DNA from: Chara braunii
Taxonomy: Eukaryota; Streptophyta; Charophyceae; Charales; Characeae
Assembly: GCA_003427395.1 (NCBI GenBank)
Contig: BFEA01000013.1
Location: 3,020,202-3,041,971 of the forward strand
DNA length: 21,770 nt
Reading direction: 5' to 3'
Positions within the stretch are counted from its first letter, which is position 1. Each line of letters begins with the position of its first letter. The translations under genes and the position numbers were made by a program. This document shows, piece after piece, positions 9,041 to 18,623 of this stretch. The notes below the pieces were generated by a model. That model ran no database searches. It saw nothing but the letters and a program-made list of their open reading frames with translations, and was not told the origin of the DNA.

Positions 9041-9241
9041 GTGACCAGCTTCGACACAATGTATCACTATCAACAATATTTGTTCGAGTACTGTGTAGAA
9101 TGTCATTCAAGGTTTTTCAAATTAGTGGGCTTGCATGGACTTTGCTATGCAAATTGCTCACGAAAAGTACAAAACATTGTTCGATATGCCCTCTGTTCAC
9201 CTGCAACAAGAACGTTTTGGAAAAGAAAACACTTAAGATGA
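9041..9241 (+). CDS. Small cysteine-containing open frame, hypothetical
   Basis: A 66-codon plus-strand frame begins with GTG, not ATG (first ATG at about 9059), and an in-frame TAA lies just upstream. It contains CVECHSRFFKLVGLHGLCY followed by ANC, giving a C-x2-C-x13-C-x3-C spacing loosely like a zinc-binding knuckle. The basic end is WKRKHLR. An overlapping frame on the same strand is also open. Nothing else supports expression. It may be a lone exon, a remnant or chance. Confidence 0.15.
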   Translation: MTSFDTMYHYQQYLFEYCVECHSRFFKLVGLHGLCYANCSRKVQNIVRYALCSPATRTFWKRKHLR

Positions 9242-9756
9242 TCATCTTTCTCAATCACTCCTTGAGCCATTGTACTCCGAGTGCTTATTGCAGCGATAAG
9301 TCCATGTTTCGTTAACGTAGTAAAGTCGGGTTATATATCGCACTGAATAACCTTTATCCAGAGTGTCTTCTTAGAATAAACCTAGCCTAAGTGCGATTTT
9401 AAGTCGTCTGTAGAAGCAACGTCACATGGGGCGTCGCCGATGTCATATAACAAATGATCTCAACTAATCATTGTGATGATCATTGTTTTTCGTAAAATCT
9501 TATTAGGTTACAATACTAGTCATAACACAAAATAAGGTTAAACTAAGTATTGCACTACTTATCACAATATCAGTGTTGCCATATGTTGTACCCTGTTTGT
9601 TTATAATGCAGTTCGCGGCAAGGCATTATCTCTGATTAAGTGATAAAGCTGGATACAACCAGACAGAGTTCCGCTTACATAGTTTGATAGTGAATAATCA
9701 AACTAAGCCTTACCGCCCAACCATTTTTCTTTCGTGCAGATCACGAGCTGCTGCTG
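9242..9756. other. AT-rich stretch without genes
   Basis: No gene seen. It holds the inverted repeat at 9680-9705 and leads into the 485-bp duplication. Confidence 0.35.
9680..9705. repeat. Perfect 9-bp inverted repeat beside the 485-bp duplication
   Basis: TAGTTTGAT and ATCAAACTA are separated by 8 nt. It lies about 50 bp before the first copy of the long tandem repeat and is absent between the copies. Confidence 0.8.
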
Positions 9757-10241
9757 CAAACAGATCTCATTTGTGCAAGGTGCATGCCACTACCTTAATG
9801 AAGGAATAAAATGCCGCTCACTATAGTCCCAGCGGTAGTGTGCAGTTGACTGAATCCCCGTTTGGGAAAGAGAATTATGGGGCACTCTTTCGAATTCAAC
9901 TCAAAAAATCGTATAATAGAGAATTAGAAACATAATAAAATAACCAAATATGGGCCCGAAGCATTAAGGAACTACCCTTACAACACGTCATTTTAGGATT
10001 TATATAAATACATAATTATTTTAGTAACTACGGAGGCGCTCGTCTGAACATACTGCGGCTTCAGATACTATATGATTGTGACACGCAAAGCTTAATTCCC
10101 CTAGGCACTACATAATCTTTAGCTTCCTTGTTTTTTTATTATTCTGCGTGCTTCCTTTTTATTTAGACACAACTTAATGCAAACTTCAGACACTTCCCGA
10201 ATCTTGAATGCACATTAAAGTAGTCAATAATCAATCACCAT
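9757..10241. repeat. 485-bp tandem repeat, copy 1
   Basis: First of two head-to-tail copies. Landmarks shared with copy 2 include CAAGGTGCATGCCACTACCT, GAATCCCCGTTTGGGAAA (one base different), GCATTAAGGAACTACCCTTA, CAGATACTATA, TTCCCCTAGGC and TTTTTATTTAGACACAACTT. Copy 1 holds extra bases that copy 2 lacks (GGGCACTCTTTCG near 9890, and about 15 bp near 10010). No long open frame is shared. It could be a tandem LTR or a satellite dimer. The TG/CA ends and primer-binding site expected of an LTR were not found. Confidence 0.9.
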
Positions 10242-10700
10242 CAAACAAATCTCATTTGTTCAAGGTGCATGCCACTACCTCAATAGAGGAACAAAATGCA
10301 ACTCACTATAGTCTCAGGGGCAGTGTGCAGTTGACTCAATCCCCGTTTGGGAAAAAATAAAAAATTCAACTCAAAGAATCGTATAATAGATAAATAAAAA
10401 ATATAATAAAATAATCAAATAAGGGACCGAAGCATTAAGGAACTACCCTTACAATTGGCCTCATTTTAGGGTTTATATTAAAGTTACTACACATCCGCTC
10501 GTCTGAACACACTGTGGCTTCAGATACTATACGATTGTGACGCGCAAAGCTTCATTCCCCTAGGCGCTACATAATATTTAGCTTCCTTGGTCTTTGATTA
10601 TTCCACGTGCTTACTTTTTATTTAGACACAACTTAATGCAAACTTCAAACACTTCCCGAATCCTGAATGCGCATTAAAGTAGTCAATAATCAATCATCAT
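10242..10700. repeat. 485-bp tandem repeat, copy 2 (459 bp)
   Basis: Second copy, shortened by several small deletions and differing by scattered substitutions, so the duplication is not recent. The sequence CATCAAACAAAT occurs at the junction of the copies and again just after copy 2 (10699-10710), where a third copy would begin but does not. This is typical of unequal exchange or replication slippage across a short homology. Confidence 0.9.
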
Positions 10701-10940
10701 CAAACAAATACTTAGCTAGTAAATAAGCAACCTTCTTCAAAAATAATCGTTTTTCACTCATTGACCATGGCTAAAACAAACGATAAAAATTACGATTGGC
10801 ACCCGAACTCAGTAAGCTCTCATAACTCCATCACTCATCTTCTCCAACTTACACCAATGTCCAAACATGCCAGATCGTTTTAACACAAAAAACTCACAAA
10901 CGGTTATCGGGTAGCTGAAATTTCAGCAATGAAAATTTTG
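10701..10940. other. Spacer between repeat blocks
   Basis: No gene or motif of confidence. TTGGCACCCGAACTCAG near 10797 looks superficially like a primer-binding site but matches no tRNA end I can name. Confidence 0.3.
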
Positions 10941-11320
10941 AAGTGAGAGTTTTGGGCAGTGAATGGTCCTGAAGTGGTGAAAGGTCCGAAGACCCTGAAA
11001 ACCGCTTGTTTAGGCAGGCTGCATGAAGTGGTGAACAGTATCCTGAAGTGGTCAAGTGAGAGTTTTGGGCAGTCTGAAAATCATGAATGGTCCTGAAGTG
11101 GTGAAAGGTTCGAAGACCATGAAAACCACCCTTCACGACTTGAGGAAGTAGCCTGCCTAAACAGGTGGTTTTCAAGATCTTCGGAGCTTTCACCACTTCA
11201 GGACCATTCAGGATTTTCAGACCTGAATGGTCCTGAAGTGGTGAAAGGTCCAAAGACCCTGAAAAACACCTGTTTAGGCAGACTGCATCTTAAAGTGGTG
11301 AAGGTTGTCCTGAAGTGGTG
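10941..11320. repeat. Nested direct and inverted repeats, foldback structure
   Basis: The word GAAGTGGTGAA or its complement recurs about eight times. Unit A (10961-11051) and unit D (11225-11319) are direct copies. Unit B (11074-11130) matches the start of A and D. Unit C (11151-11220) is inverted relative to all of them. C and D are arms of about 65-70 bp around only about a dozen bases near 11209-11224. B and C can also pair over about 57 bp with a loop of about 33 nt. A 20-base word, AAGTGAGAGTTTTGGGCAGT, occurs exactly at 10941-10960 and 11054-11073. A transcript would form a long imperfect double-stranded hairpin. It may be a foldback transposon relic or a precursor of small RNAs. The minus-strand open frame here is a by-product of the repeats. 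Confidence 0.85.
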
Positions 11321-12267
11321 ATGAAAACTACGACTGTTGTTAACCTTCTCTAAAAAAACTCACAAATTTAAGCTTCAACTGGCAGACAGGAGGAGATGAG
11401 AGAGTATGAGAGTTAGAGTTGATAACAAAATTACTTATCTTGATAGCTCGACAACGAGTAGCTCGATACCACTGCCACGGTCTCAAAACCGGAAGTTAAG
11501 TCTCTCGTCAAATAAACCCTCTTCAGAAAAAAACTGTTTTTGTTTCATCTCCTCATAATCGAACAAAGTTCCAAGATAAAACAATCAAATAGTTATTTGA
11601 AAGTGACAATTAATCAAAATCTAGTATGCAAATGTCTTTCTTACTAGCCTCTCGCTTGATTACAATCGCTTATTCAAGAAGTGATCTAACAACTCTTTGC
11701 CAACTAGGAAGTCAAATCCTGAGATCGAAAATACTTTTATTACGATACATTTCATTTGTCACTACCTGCAACTGACCCATGTGCTCTGTGACAGTCCACA
11801 ATACCGTGGCTTATGGCGGAAGGATGACATCAACTAATGACTCCCCGCATAACACACTCTGAATCTTTCTTCTTCTACCAATCATGTCAATACTCGTGAT
11901 CAATGATCACTTCGCACTTCAGCTCTTCTTGCCACATCAAAGGGGTAATATGTAGATAGCAGTCAACTCCAGACGTTCTTAGCAAATTAATATCAACCAT
12001 TGGATTAACGCCCATCTTGGAGATTCTCCTCTCACTAATCAGACTTCTCTCTCTCTCAGATGAACTTATGCATTCTGTCAAAATTGCAGTATTTTAGTTC
12101 TTGTTTCACATCAAGTAGATGAATAGTACGCTATCTCCCATCTCACCATGACTAGGATGAGTGCACTAACATTGACCTCACTAGAAAATAGATGACGTTA
12201 ATAGTCCAAGACATACAAATCTTTTCCCTCATGTCTATCGGAAAGTCTCATTTTCATACGTGTTCAT
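11321..12267. other. AT-rich stretch without a supported gene
   Basis: A 64-codon minus-strand frame at 11887-12081 ends VIIDHEY and starts in a GAGAGA-rich segment. It could be a downstream exon of the minus-strand remnant at 12268-12711 but has no recognisable domain. Nothing else is seen. Confidence 0.3.
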
Positions 12268-12711
12268 TCATGTTATCAGTCCCTCTTTCCATACCTCAAA
12301 GTTCGACTTCCTTACCAAAAATGGAGGATGACATGACACACTGAGGCCAGTGATACGGGCAATGCGTGAGAGGTTGATGTCATTAATGTATTATCTCATA
12401 GCAGACGCACACACGCCTGACTTCTCCTCTGCGTAATTATCTTCCTCCTCTCGTTTTCGTTTTGTGGTCCTGTAACTGTCTTGTTCCTCAGCACCTTCGT
12501 CGACGAGAACTAGCCTCTGAGCCTTCCTCTACCAACGCAACTGGCGGGAGATCCCACCTCCACTGATCCAGTCTGGCCAGGACTGGGTTTCAGGAGCGTC
12601 GCTGGCTTCGGACTCAGTCTCCGAGTCACGGTCCAATCGTTGCTGCTCACGCTCAGTGGTTTCCTTGGACACTTTTATCTCGTGGTAAGAAACTGTCACG
12701 TGAATTACCAC
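12268..12711 (-). pseudogene. Broken acidic coding-like remnant with a basic patch
   Basis: From 12711 the minus strand reads MVIHVTVSYHEIKVSKETTE, then an acidic stretch (DSETESEASDAPETQSWPDW), to a TAG at 12529-12531. The same frame continues past it as LVLVDEGAEEQDSYRTTKRK and REEEDNYAEEKSG to TAA at 12391. The KRKRE patch could be a nuclear-localisation signal. A second frame then carries INLSRIARITGLSVSCHPPF, followed by a possible GTAAGG donor (12315-12310), and is open to 12268. Together this looks like one reading frame damaged by a stop and a frameshift, or several exons. No family is recognised. Confidence 0.35.
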
Positions 12712-13600
12712 AGTAACCCCATCTCTCCGGCATCCCTTTCTCGCTCTATTCTTGGCCTCAGTAATCGCCGCCTGTAGTCTTTAATCTTTTCTCATTTCCT
12801 CCTATTTTTTTCCTTCAACATTGATTTTTAATTTTGCCTCTCTATCATCGAAGTCCAGGTTCGTGGTGATCTAGGGACTTCTCTCTCCCAATTCCAAGGT
12901 CCAGCGTACCAAAGAACTCCGGGCCTCTGGTCTATAGTCTTATAAACCTTTTCGGTATGCCATAGTCTCACTTTTGAAGTAGGCTGAGTTCTACGTTTTT
13001 GCACATGCTTAGTCTCTTTTTAATTGCAGGCTAACAATCACCCCCGTTGCTCTACCACTCCGACTTACAGACAACAAAATATCCTTCGGCATACATCCAC
13101 TAACTATGCGGTGCGAACCCCACGTTTTAAATAAGAGACACAAACAATCTTTCAGAATTTTGCTCGTTAGTAATGAAAACCAAACGAATTAAAATTACTA
13201 TTAATTAAAGTGGGTCTGGACGTCAAAGGTTATGTCACAACCATGATCCTCTACAATTCATCCCCTGTGTCTTCGGCTTTGTGTAAAAAAAAACATGAGT
13301 TTGGTGCTCGGTGGTCCCATAATGGGATACCGACCGGTTTCTTCCGTCGGGTACCTGTATCCGATGACAAGGAGGAAGTTTATGACCTTCCACGGGGGTG
13401 ATAAGTCTCCTACCAAAGCGGCCACGAGTGCTCCCTTTGTCACCACGGTTCGAAGTTGAATTGTTCGTTCCCCCACAAACTGACAAAGGGGAACTAAATT
13501 TGAATTGACAGTAAAAGAAAAGAAATAAAATATTTAGCGCCATATTCACTTTCAATCTGCCGATTAAGCGAAACCACGGTCTCGAAAATGACGCTTCCAG
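12712..13600. other. Gene-poor stretch
   Basis: Pyrimidine-rich in the first part. At 13210-13555 frames are open on both strands: plus ending VSDDKEEVYDLPRG, minus with a hydrophobic start MALNILFLFFYCQFKF. At most one can be real, and neither resembles a known protein. Confidence 0.3.
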
Positions 13601-13650
13601 TTTTCTTTTTTTTTTCCTTTTATTTTTCCCCTTTTTTTTTTTTTTCCTTT
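13601..13650. repeat. 50-nt polypyrimidine run (polypurine on minus strand)
   Basis: All bases are C or T except one A at 13622, in two T-runs joined by CCTTTTATTTTTCCCC. On the minus strand this is a polypurine tract, lying downstream of the minus-strand gag-protease remnant. That is where the plus-strand primer of an LTR element would be expected. I could not find a recognisable 3' LTR after it, so it may simply be a simple-sequence run. Confidence 0.6.
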
Positions 13651-13911
13651 CAACTTTGATCGTGACTATTCGACTTATCCCATAACTCGACTAGAGGAGA
13701 CTCGGCGCGCAGTAGAAAAGGCAATACTTGTCTCTTTTTTTTCGCATCCCTGGGTGAGCCCGACGGCTACCACGGTGGCACGACCACAAGCCGGTAGTGC
13801 TCTGCTGTACAGCAGGGCGCCGAACCTGCGTGGGCCAAGGGAAAGTTCAGTGGCGCACCCCCTCCTTTTGCCGAGGGAGTGTAGACTCGACCGGTCCCAT
13901 AGTCGAGTGCA

Positions 13912-14077
13912 ACCCGATCAGAGTAGGTTCGTGTGCAGCTCGTACGCCGTAGAGTCTGAGCAAGGAGCTGGTACTCCGTGGAGGTTCAGGAGCAGAAGTC
14001 AGGTACGCCACAAAGATTCGTGAGTACACGATACACCGCAGAGGTTCGTGAGTAGATGGCACGCCACAGAGGGTCGG
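13912..14077. repeat. Degenerate tandem repeat of about 29 bp
   Basis: Five clear units start at 13942, 13971, 14003, 14030 and 14059, with a weaker one before them. The common theme is G(T/C)ACGCC(A/G)CAGAGGTTCGTGAGTA, with unit lengths of 27-32 bp. They lie on the downstream side of the minus-strand gag-protease remnant. Unit length varies, so a reading frame is not preserved. Confidence 0.65.
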
Positions 14078-14198
14078 AACACCGCGCCCTCCGACACCAT
14101 CCTTCCTTTGGTCGGGGTAAACTGGCTCCTAACTCAACTTCTGGCTCTCTTTCTACTACCAGAATGTTCAAGGTTTCCTCCTCCTGCCTTCTTTTCTT

Positions 14199-14876
14199 CT
14201 AGGGTAACCCCGTTTTTACCCACTCCTTGCTAAAATCGATTATGATCTCTACCCTTGAAGTTCTCTTCATACCTTTCATTTCTGCAAGGGTCCGCTTCCT
14301 CATACTTTTCTCTAGGGATGGTAACCATGCCGCTAACTTCCCTTTTGGAGGATCGCCCCCCATTCCAATAAATCGGAGCAGCTCACCACGTCCTGTCACC
14401 GACTTCTCTGTGTGTACCATGTACGTTTCGTCGTGTAGGTGCATCTCGATCATTTTCGTACTCGCGCACCAAGGTTTCTTGAAGATTACGTCATGGTTTA
14501 TTTCGTTCATAGCGGTCATCCACTGAAACGACCAAATAGACTCTCGGACCCCAGCCTTGACCGCACACTTAAGAACATACTCAGAGAATGAGATTTCCTC
14601 GCCGGCTTCCCAGATGCTTCCAATTGTCTCCTCGTTGACGGCGCAACCTGTGATCTCCGCGAAATTTTTTGTGATGACCATGATTTCAGGCCCCCCATCT
14701 ACCAGCGCATATGTGTGATGAGTCCCGATTTGTGCTTTAAGGTTCCCTACCGGTAACGCATGAAAAGTGAGTTTTGTTCCTAGTGGCTCTCTCATGACTT
14801 CCCCTCCCTCCCGATCCGGTAGGCTTAGACGAATATCCACAACCACCTTGTCCAGGTCTTCCAGATCCCTAGGGAT
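14199..14876 (-). pseudogene. Retropepsin-like aspartic protease remnant, catalytic motifs altered
   Basis: This is the longest open frame in the window (215 codons from a GTG at 14846, open back to a TAA near 14880). ALVDGGPEIMVITKNFAE matches the retropepsin active-site region ALVDSGA, with DSG changed to DGG. Further on, HDVIFKKPWCA sits where the family has a hydrophobic-hydrophobic-Gly motif (ILGxPW), and the Gly is Lys. The family normally cleaves the gag-pol polyprotein. Both changes suggest an inactive enzyme. The frame is long for a pseudogene, so loss of the element may be fairly recent or the piece may be under some constraint. There is no start codon of note, consistent with its being part of a polyprotein. 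Confidence 0.7.
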
Positions 14877-14975
14877 CCTTTAAAGGTTGGCGACCTCACG
14901 CGTAGTCTCGTCCTCCTTTTCCTCCTCCCGAGACTCCAGAGTTTTTTCCACTTCTATCCATTGGCATATGAGGAA

Positions 14976-15239
14976 TTACCTAAGGCCTTTAAGAAATCTA
15001 GGACTCGCCTGTACCATGGTCTGGAATGATACTGACACCATGGTTCCTTGAAGTTTGTCTAGAGTATCATTAATATCTAACATTGTTAGGATGAGAATCT
15101 GGTACCTGAATTTCTTCTTTGTCGTTGTTGTTTTATCTACGGGGCCGTCTTCTCTTTCTCCTACCTGTGAGCCCCGTTTTTTTGCGGCTCTCTGAAACCT
15201 TCCCCAACTTCTTCCATTGCCACGTCTTATACGATTCAC
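14976..15239 (-). pseudogene. Linker between gag and protease, element fragment
   Basis: An open block of about 87 codons contains a basic stretch (KTTTTKKKFRYQI) followed by LTMLDINDTLDKLQGTMVSV and ends at a stop after PRFLKGLR. In plant gypsy elements of this kind a segment like this precedes the protease, and I read it as part of the same polyprotein. It is in a different frame from the knuckle block, and a stop separates it from the protease block. No catalytic function is expected. Confidence 0.5.
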
Positions 15240-15435
15240 TTCTTCGTTGTTTGATGTCTCGTGGTTACATTCCCCTTGCCTCGTTCGTAATTTTCGAAGA
15301 TAAAGTTAACTTACACTCCACGTCCTCGGGGCTGGCCTGCTCCCAATCGAACTCTGCTACTTGCTCGGCTTCTACCGTGGCTATATCCAGGTTGTTCAGG
15401 ACGATTATCGCACACTAAATTTCTCCCGGCGAGTT

Positions 15436-16085
15436 TCAGTTTACCCATTCTCCTTGAGGCCTAACGATCTCTTTTTTTAGCATCCTATAACATCTCTTCC
15501 ATATAATATCATGGTTGAGTCTCGGGCATGCCCGTACAAAGTGACCGACCGTCGTGCAGTATCTGCGATTCTCGCTGGTTGGATCCCATTTATTGCCCTC
15601 CACGATTCGCAACCCCGTCCGCAACTATTACTTTCTGAGGAGGGAGCGGAGGCCGTAATACTTAAGCCGGCATTACCATCAGGGCATTTTTCACTCTCTC
15701 AATCTCACTGTTCACTCTTTGGATGCGGACGTGCAACTTCTCCATCCCTTTCTTCACCTTGTCTCCAATAAGCGTTTTAATAGGGGTAAGGACTCAGTTA
15801 CGACCATTTTCTCAGGTAAATCAGTTACCGTACTAAAATCGACATTCATTGTGCTTAAGAACTTCAACGTTTGTTAGTATGCTGATAGGATCTTGTCTTC
15901 GTCAAATTCGGTAAACTGCCGGAGGGAGTATTTACACTTTATGAGATCCGTTGTCGAGACAGAAACCCTGACAAGGGTATTTGCCCAGTGTTTTTTCGTG
16001 TTGGACGTTGTCTGACTTTCATAAAAAATTTCGAGTTCAATGAGTTGATGAGATTGACATATTTGTCGAAAGCTATTTAGACCAA
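15436..16085 (-). pseudogene. gag remnant with damaged CCHC zinc knuckle
   Basis: The capsid-like part begins near 16085 (LIELEIFYESQTTSNTKKHW, then ANTLVRVSVSTTDLIKCKYS) and stops at 15876-15874. It reopens in the same frame (VDFSTVTDLPEKMVVTESLP) to a TGA at 15756-15754. A shifted frame then gives the heptad-like helix VKKGMEKLHVRIQRVNSEIE, as expected before the nucleocapsid. The knuckle lies at about 15550-15570 in the block 15624-15436. It reads RRYCTTVGHFVRACP, matching C-x2-C-x4-H-x4-C except that the first Cys is Arg. Gag would normally package the element RNA in cytoplasmic particles. With these breaks it cannot function. Confidence 0.65.
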
Positions 16086-16471
16086 CCTATGACTGAGAGG
16101 CTAAACTTGCAAAGCTAAGTTCACGCGTTTGTGTCATCCGAAAATAAAAAGAGGATGGTTGAGGGTGAGATCGGTGGTATTTCGTCCTCGGCGAGATCAC
16201 TAAAATGTGGGGCCGTTGGAACACTAAGTCAATACTCTAGGATGCCTTAAGCAGTGATGCGGGGCTGCTAAGCCACGCTATTCACAGCCTAAATGGCAAA
16301 ACAAGAGTAACCACATTGGGTGTACAGCCACGGTGTGAAAGGGATGAACCACCTGGGTTAATTCCTAAGTCATGTTGTTGGTAGCTTAGGCAAAGGGATC
16401 TGACCCTAATCCCAGTGTTTGATGCGGTCGAACATAAAGTCAATGACGGTCTGGTTGCATAGGAAAGTCCA
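16086..16471. other. Upstream flank of the gag remnant
   Basis: This is where the leader and 5' LTR of the minus-strand element would lie. I see no primer-binding site and no sequence shared with the far side of the element. No gene is supported. Confidence 0.3.
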
Positions 16472-16514
16472 ATAGGTACCTATGTCGGGTGGCCGAAGCC
16501 AATTGGCCACCCGA
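16472..16514. repeat. 12-bp palindrome followed by 10-bp inverted repeat
   Basis: ATAGGTACCTAT (16472-16483) is a perfect palindrome. One base later TCGGGTGGCC (16485-16494) pairs perfectly with GGCCACCCGA (16505-16514) across a 10-nt loop. This gives a strong, GC-rich hairpin in otherwise AT-rich DNA. No T-run follows it on the plus strand. Confidence 0.85.
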
Positions 16515-18620
16515 AATATTAGAATTTTAAGTCAATGTTGGTCTTAAGACACATTTTTCTTATCTCCTTTAAATAACGGACAACATAAAAATAGGGTGCC
16601 TGAGTCAACCTCTATTTTACCCCCGCCCACTTCTTGATACTAACCTTACTTTTATGCAAACGAATATATCAAAATGTTATATTTTTAGTATCCCTCTTAT
16701 CAACTTATTCTACCTTAAAATTCCACTTCCTTTAATACTTGATAGTGGCCGTGAACGCAGACTTTGGCATGAGAGAATTTGTGAAGCCGAGTCAACAAGA
16801 ATAATTTATTGATTTTGGCGATAATATTAATAATTAAAAATAAAATAATGAATGATAAAAAAAATTAAGTTTCTAAGAAATTTTCTTGCTTCCTTATTTT
16901 TGTGTCAGATTATGTTTCCTTATGTGGCACCCCAATTTATACTATTTTGCTATCCCTTTTACGACCCTTATATTTATGTGCACGAGACCCTGTTATTTTT
17001 GTACTTATGGGTTTATCGGCGACCGCTCGGGCCGGAATGTTTTTGAGGGTCGGTACCTCGGGCTCCACACGGGCTACGGGGTTGGCATTTTCGCTCTAGT
17101 ACAAACGGGATGGTCTATGTGAGCGAGATACACGACAATTGGTCCCACGGTGTAGATTTTGGTTACTGCGTTGTTCCTGCGACCCATATTTGGCTGCTGA
17201 AAGCCTGCAATTGATTCTAATTTGGTTGAGACTCACAATGGTTTGTAAAGGCAACGGTGCGGCTACGACAGGTTACCATGACAAGCTGATTTCAACTCCA
17301 AGGTTGCTAAATGAATGTTTTCATCACCAACGGGGTTTTACTTGGGCTCTGTTGTGGTCCTTACTGCCTCCACTAGTTTAGTACTAGTACACCTGGACCG
17401 CTGGTCCTAAACCCCTGGTACCATCGTTGACCCGGGACTGTAGCCCTGATATTGTTGGTACCGAGAAGTTCCTTTTGAGGCCCTGACCCGGAGCTTGTAT
17501 AACGGGTTAGATATAGCGCAGACCAGCGGGACTGAGGGGGTATTCATTTGAGTCCAAGGAAGTTAACCGGGACCAAGACGAACAGGGAAGTGACCAAGGT
17601 GAAGGGGGGCCAGTTCGTGCCCGTCGGCATGAGCAAGTGGGCTACAACCATGACAGGCGTGCATGCTGCAGCTAAGAAACGAGTTTGTCGGCCCTCCTAC
17701 TCGTTCATGCAAGTGGTAGGATGCATTCATCACAACTCTCACGGGCAGTCATCGGTGGGCAAGAGGTGAGTGAAGCGGGAAACATTGTGAGAGGGAGACA
17801 GGCGGTGAAATGGAGACAAGAGGGGAAAGAGTGTGGGTCAATGTGAGCGATCTAGCGAGCATGAGAGTCTGATCATGCTGGAGGGTATGTAAGAGAGAGA
17901 GTGAGTGCGCTACTAGGGAGAGATGTGGAGTGCCGAACAGCGACACACGCAGCTTATTTTCCAATGTCATACAGTTGGCCCTAGTAGTGGTCAGGTTCAT
18001 TCAAATGGAAGTCAACATGAGCCTCCGTGTGTGGTGGGAGCGGGGAACTCGAAAACGCAAGTGAGCGAGCTTCAACACGAGTGTGTGTGAGTAAGGTAGT
18101 CATAGAGCGAGATTGAAAGAGCACGGGCCTGAGTAAGTTCATTCTGATCAAAGAACACGCCTGACCATTGAATGCGCATAGATTGACCATACCCAAGGCC
18201 TTGATTGGAGGGCAGCAAACGGATTCCACCCTAAATGCGCGCCACGTTCGACTGTGTATTCAAATTTATTTTATTTTATTTAATATGATGAAAATATAAA
18301 CTACATATCAACCTAGACAACTTTGTGCGCCGTCATAGAGTGTATCCTACTTACCAGAGAAAGAAAGAGATTGTATTGGTCATTCTCCCCTGCTCACAAA
18401 TGATAAAGTGACCCGACACACATCAGTATCAGACTCTCACATGGAGTGGATATAGAAAGAGAAGGAGAAAGGTAAAGAGAGTGGAACGGAGAATCGAATG
18501 ATCTCCCCACCGCGGTCTTCAGGTTGCTTGAGGACGAAAGCGCTTGTGTGTGAGTCTGGCTATGAGCCAGATTTACTGAAAATATTGACTTAATCTAGTC
18601 ATGAATGAGGGGCAGATTCA
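16515..18620. other. Two-kilobase stretch without a supported gene
   Basis: AT-rich to about 17000, then GC-richer to about 18240. Overlapping plus-strand frames at 16852-17122 and single frames at 17139-17381 and 17548-17769 are short and unrelated to any family I know. From 17760 to 18120 the plus strand is purine-rich with GAGAGAG and GTGTGTGAG words. A 10-bp palindrome, GTACTAGTAC, lies at 17381-17390. No RNA gene is seen. Confidence 0.35.
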
Positions 18621-18623
18621 TTG

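Larger units (their letters stand above)
14199..16085 (-). mobile_element. Decayed Ty3/gypsy-like LTR element, gag-protease part
   Basis: On the minus strand the order is gag, zinc-knuckle remnant, linker, aspartic protease, the usual 5' part of a Ty3/gypsy polyprotein. Open pieces lie in several frames with stops at about 15876-15874 and 15756-15754 and several frame changes, so the polyprotein cannot be made. No reverse transcriptase, RNase H or integrase was found between the protease end and the polypyrimidine run at 13650, only about 550 bp away. The element is therefore internally deleted or a short derivative. LTRs and a primer-binding site were not identified above 16085. The pieces resemble repetitive gag-protease proteins I associate with charophyte genomes. 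Confidence 0.7.

Noticed and set aside
10790-10815. Primer-binding site TTGGCACCCGAACTCAG
   Set aside because: It matches no tRNA 3' end I can name, and it is about 90 bp from the end of the neighbouring repeat rather than adjacent.
10894-11253. Minus-strand gene over the foldback repeats
   Set aside because: The peptide (repeats of DLSPLQDHS type) only mirrors the DNA repeats and runs through an inverted copy.
13041-13115. tRNA gene on the minus strand
   Set aside because: GTGGTAGAGCAACG resembles a D-arm and GGTTCGCACC a T-arm, but the T-arm-like part comes before the D-arm-like part and no anticodon or acceptor stem forms.
13235-13555. Secreted protein with signal peptide on the minus strand
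   Set aside because: It has a hydrophobic N-terminus, but the plus strand is equally open over the same bases and nothing further resembles a known protein.
14227-14526. Plus-strand frame opposite the protease
   Set aside because: It is a shadow of the retropepsin remnant, which has family motifs on the minus strand.
17548-17769. Small basic plus-strand protein
   Set aside because: The composition is plausible, but there is no recognisable domain and no adjacent exon. Length is within chance for this GC content.
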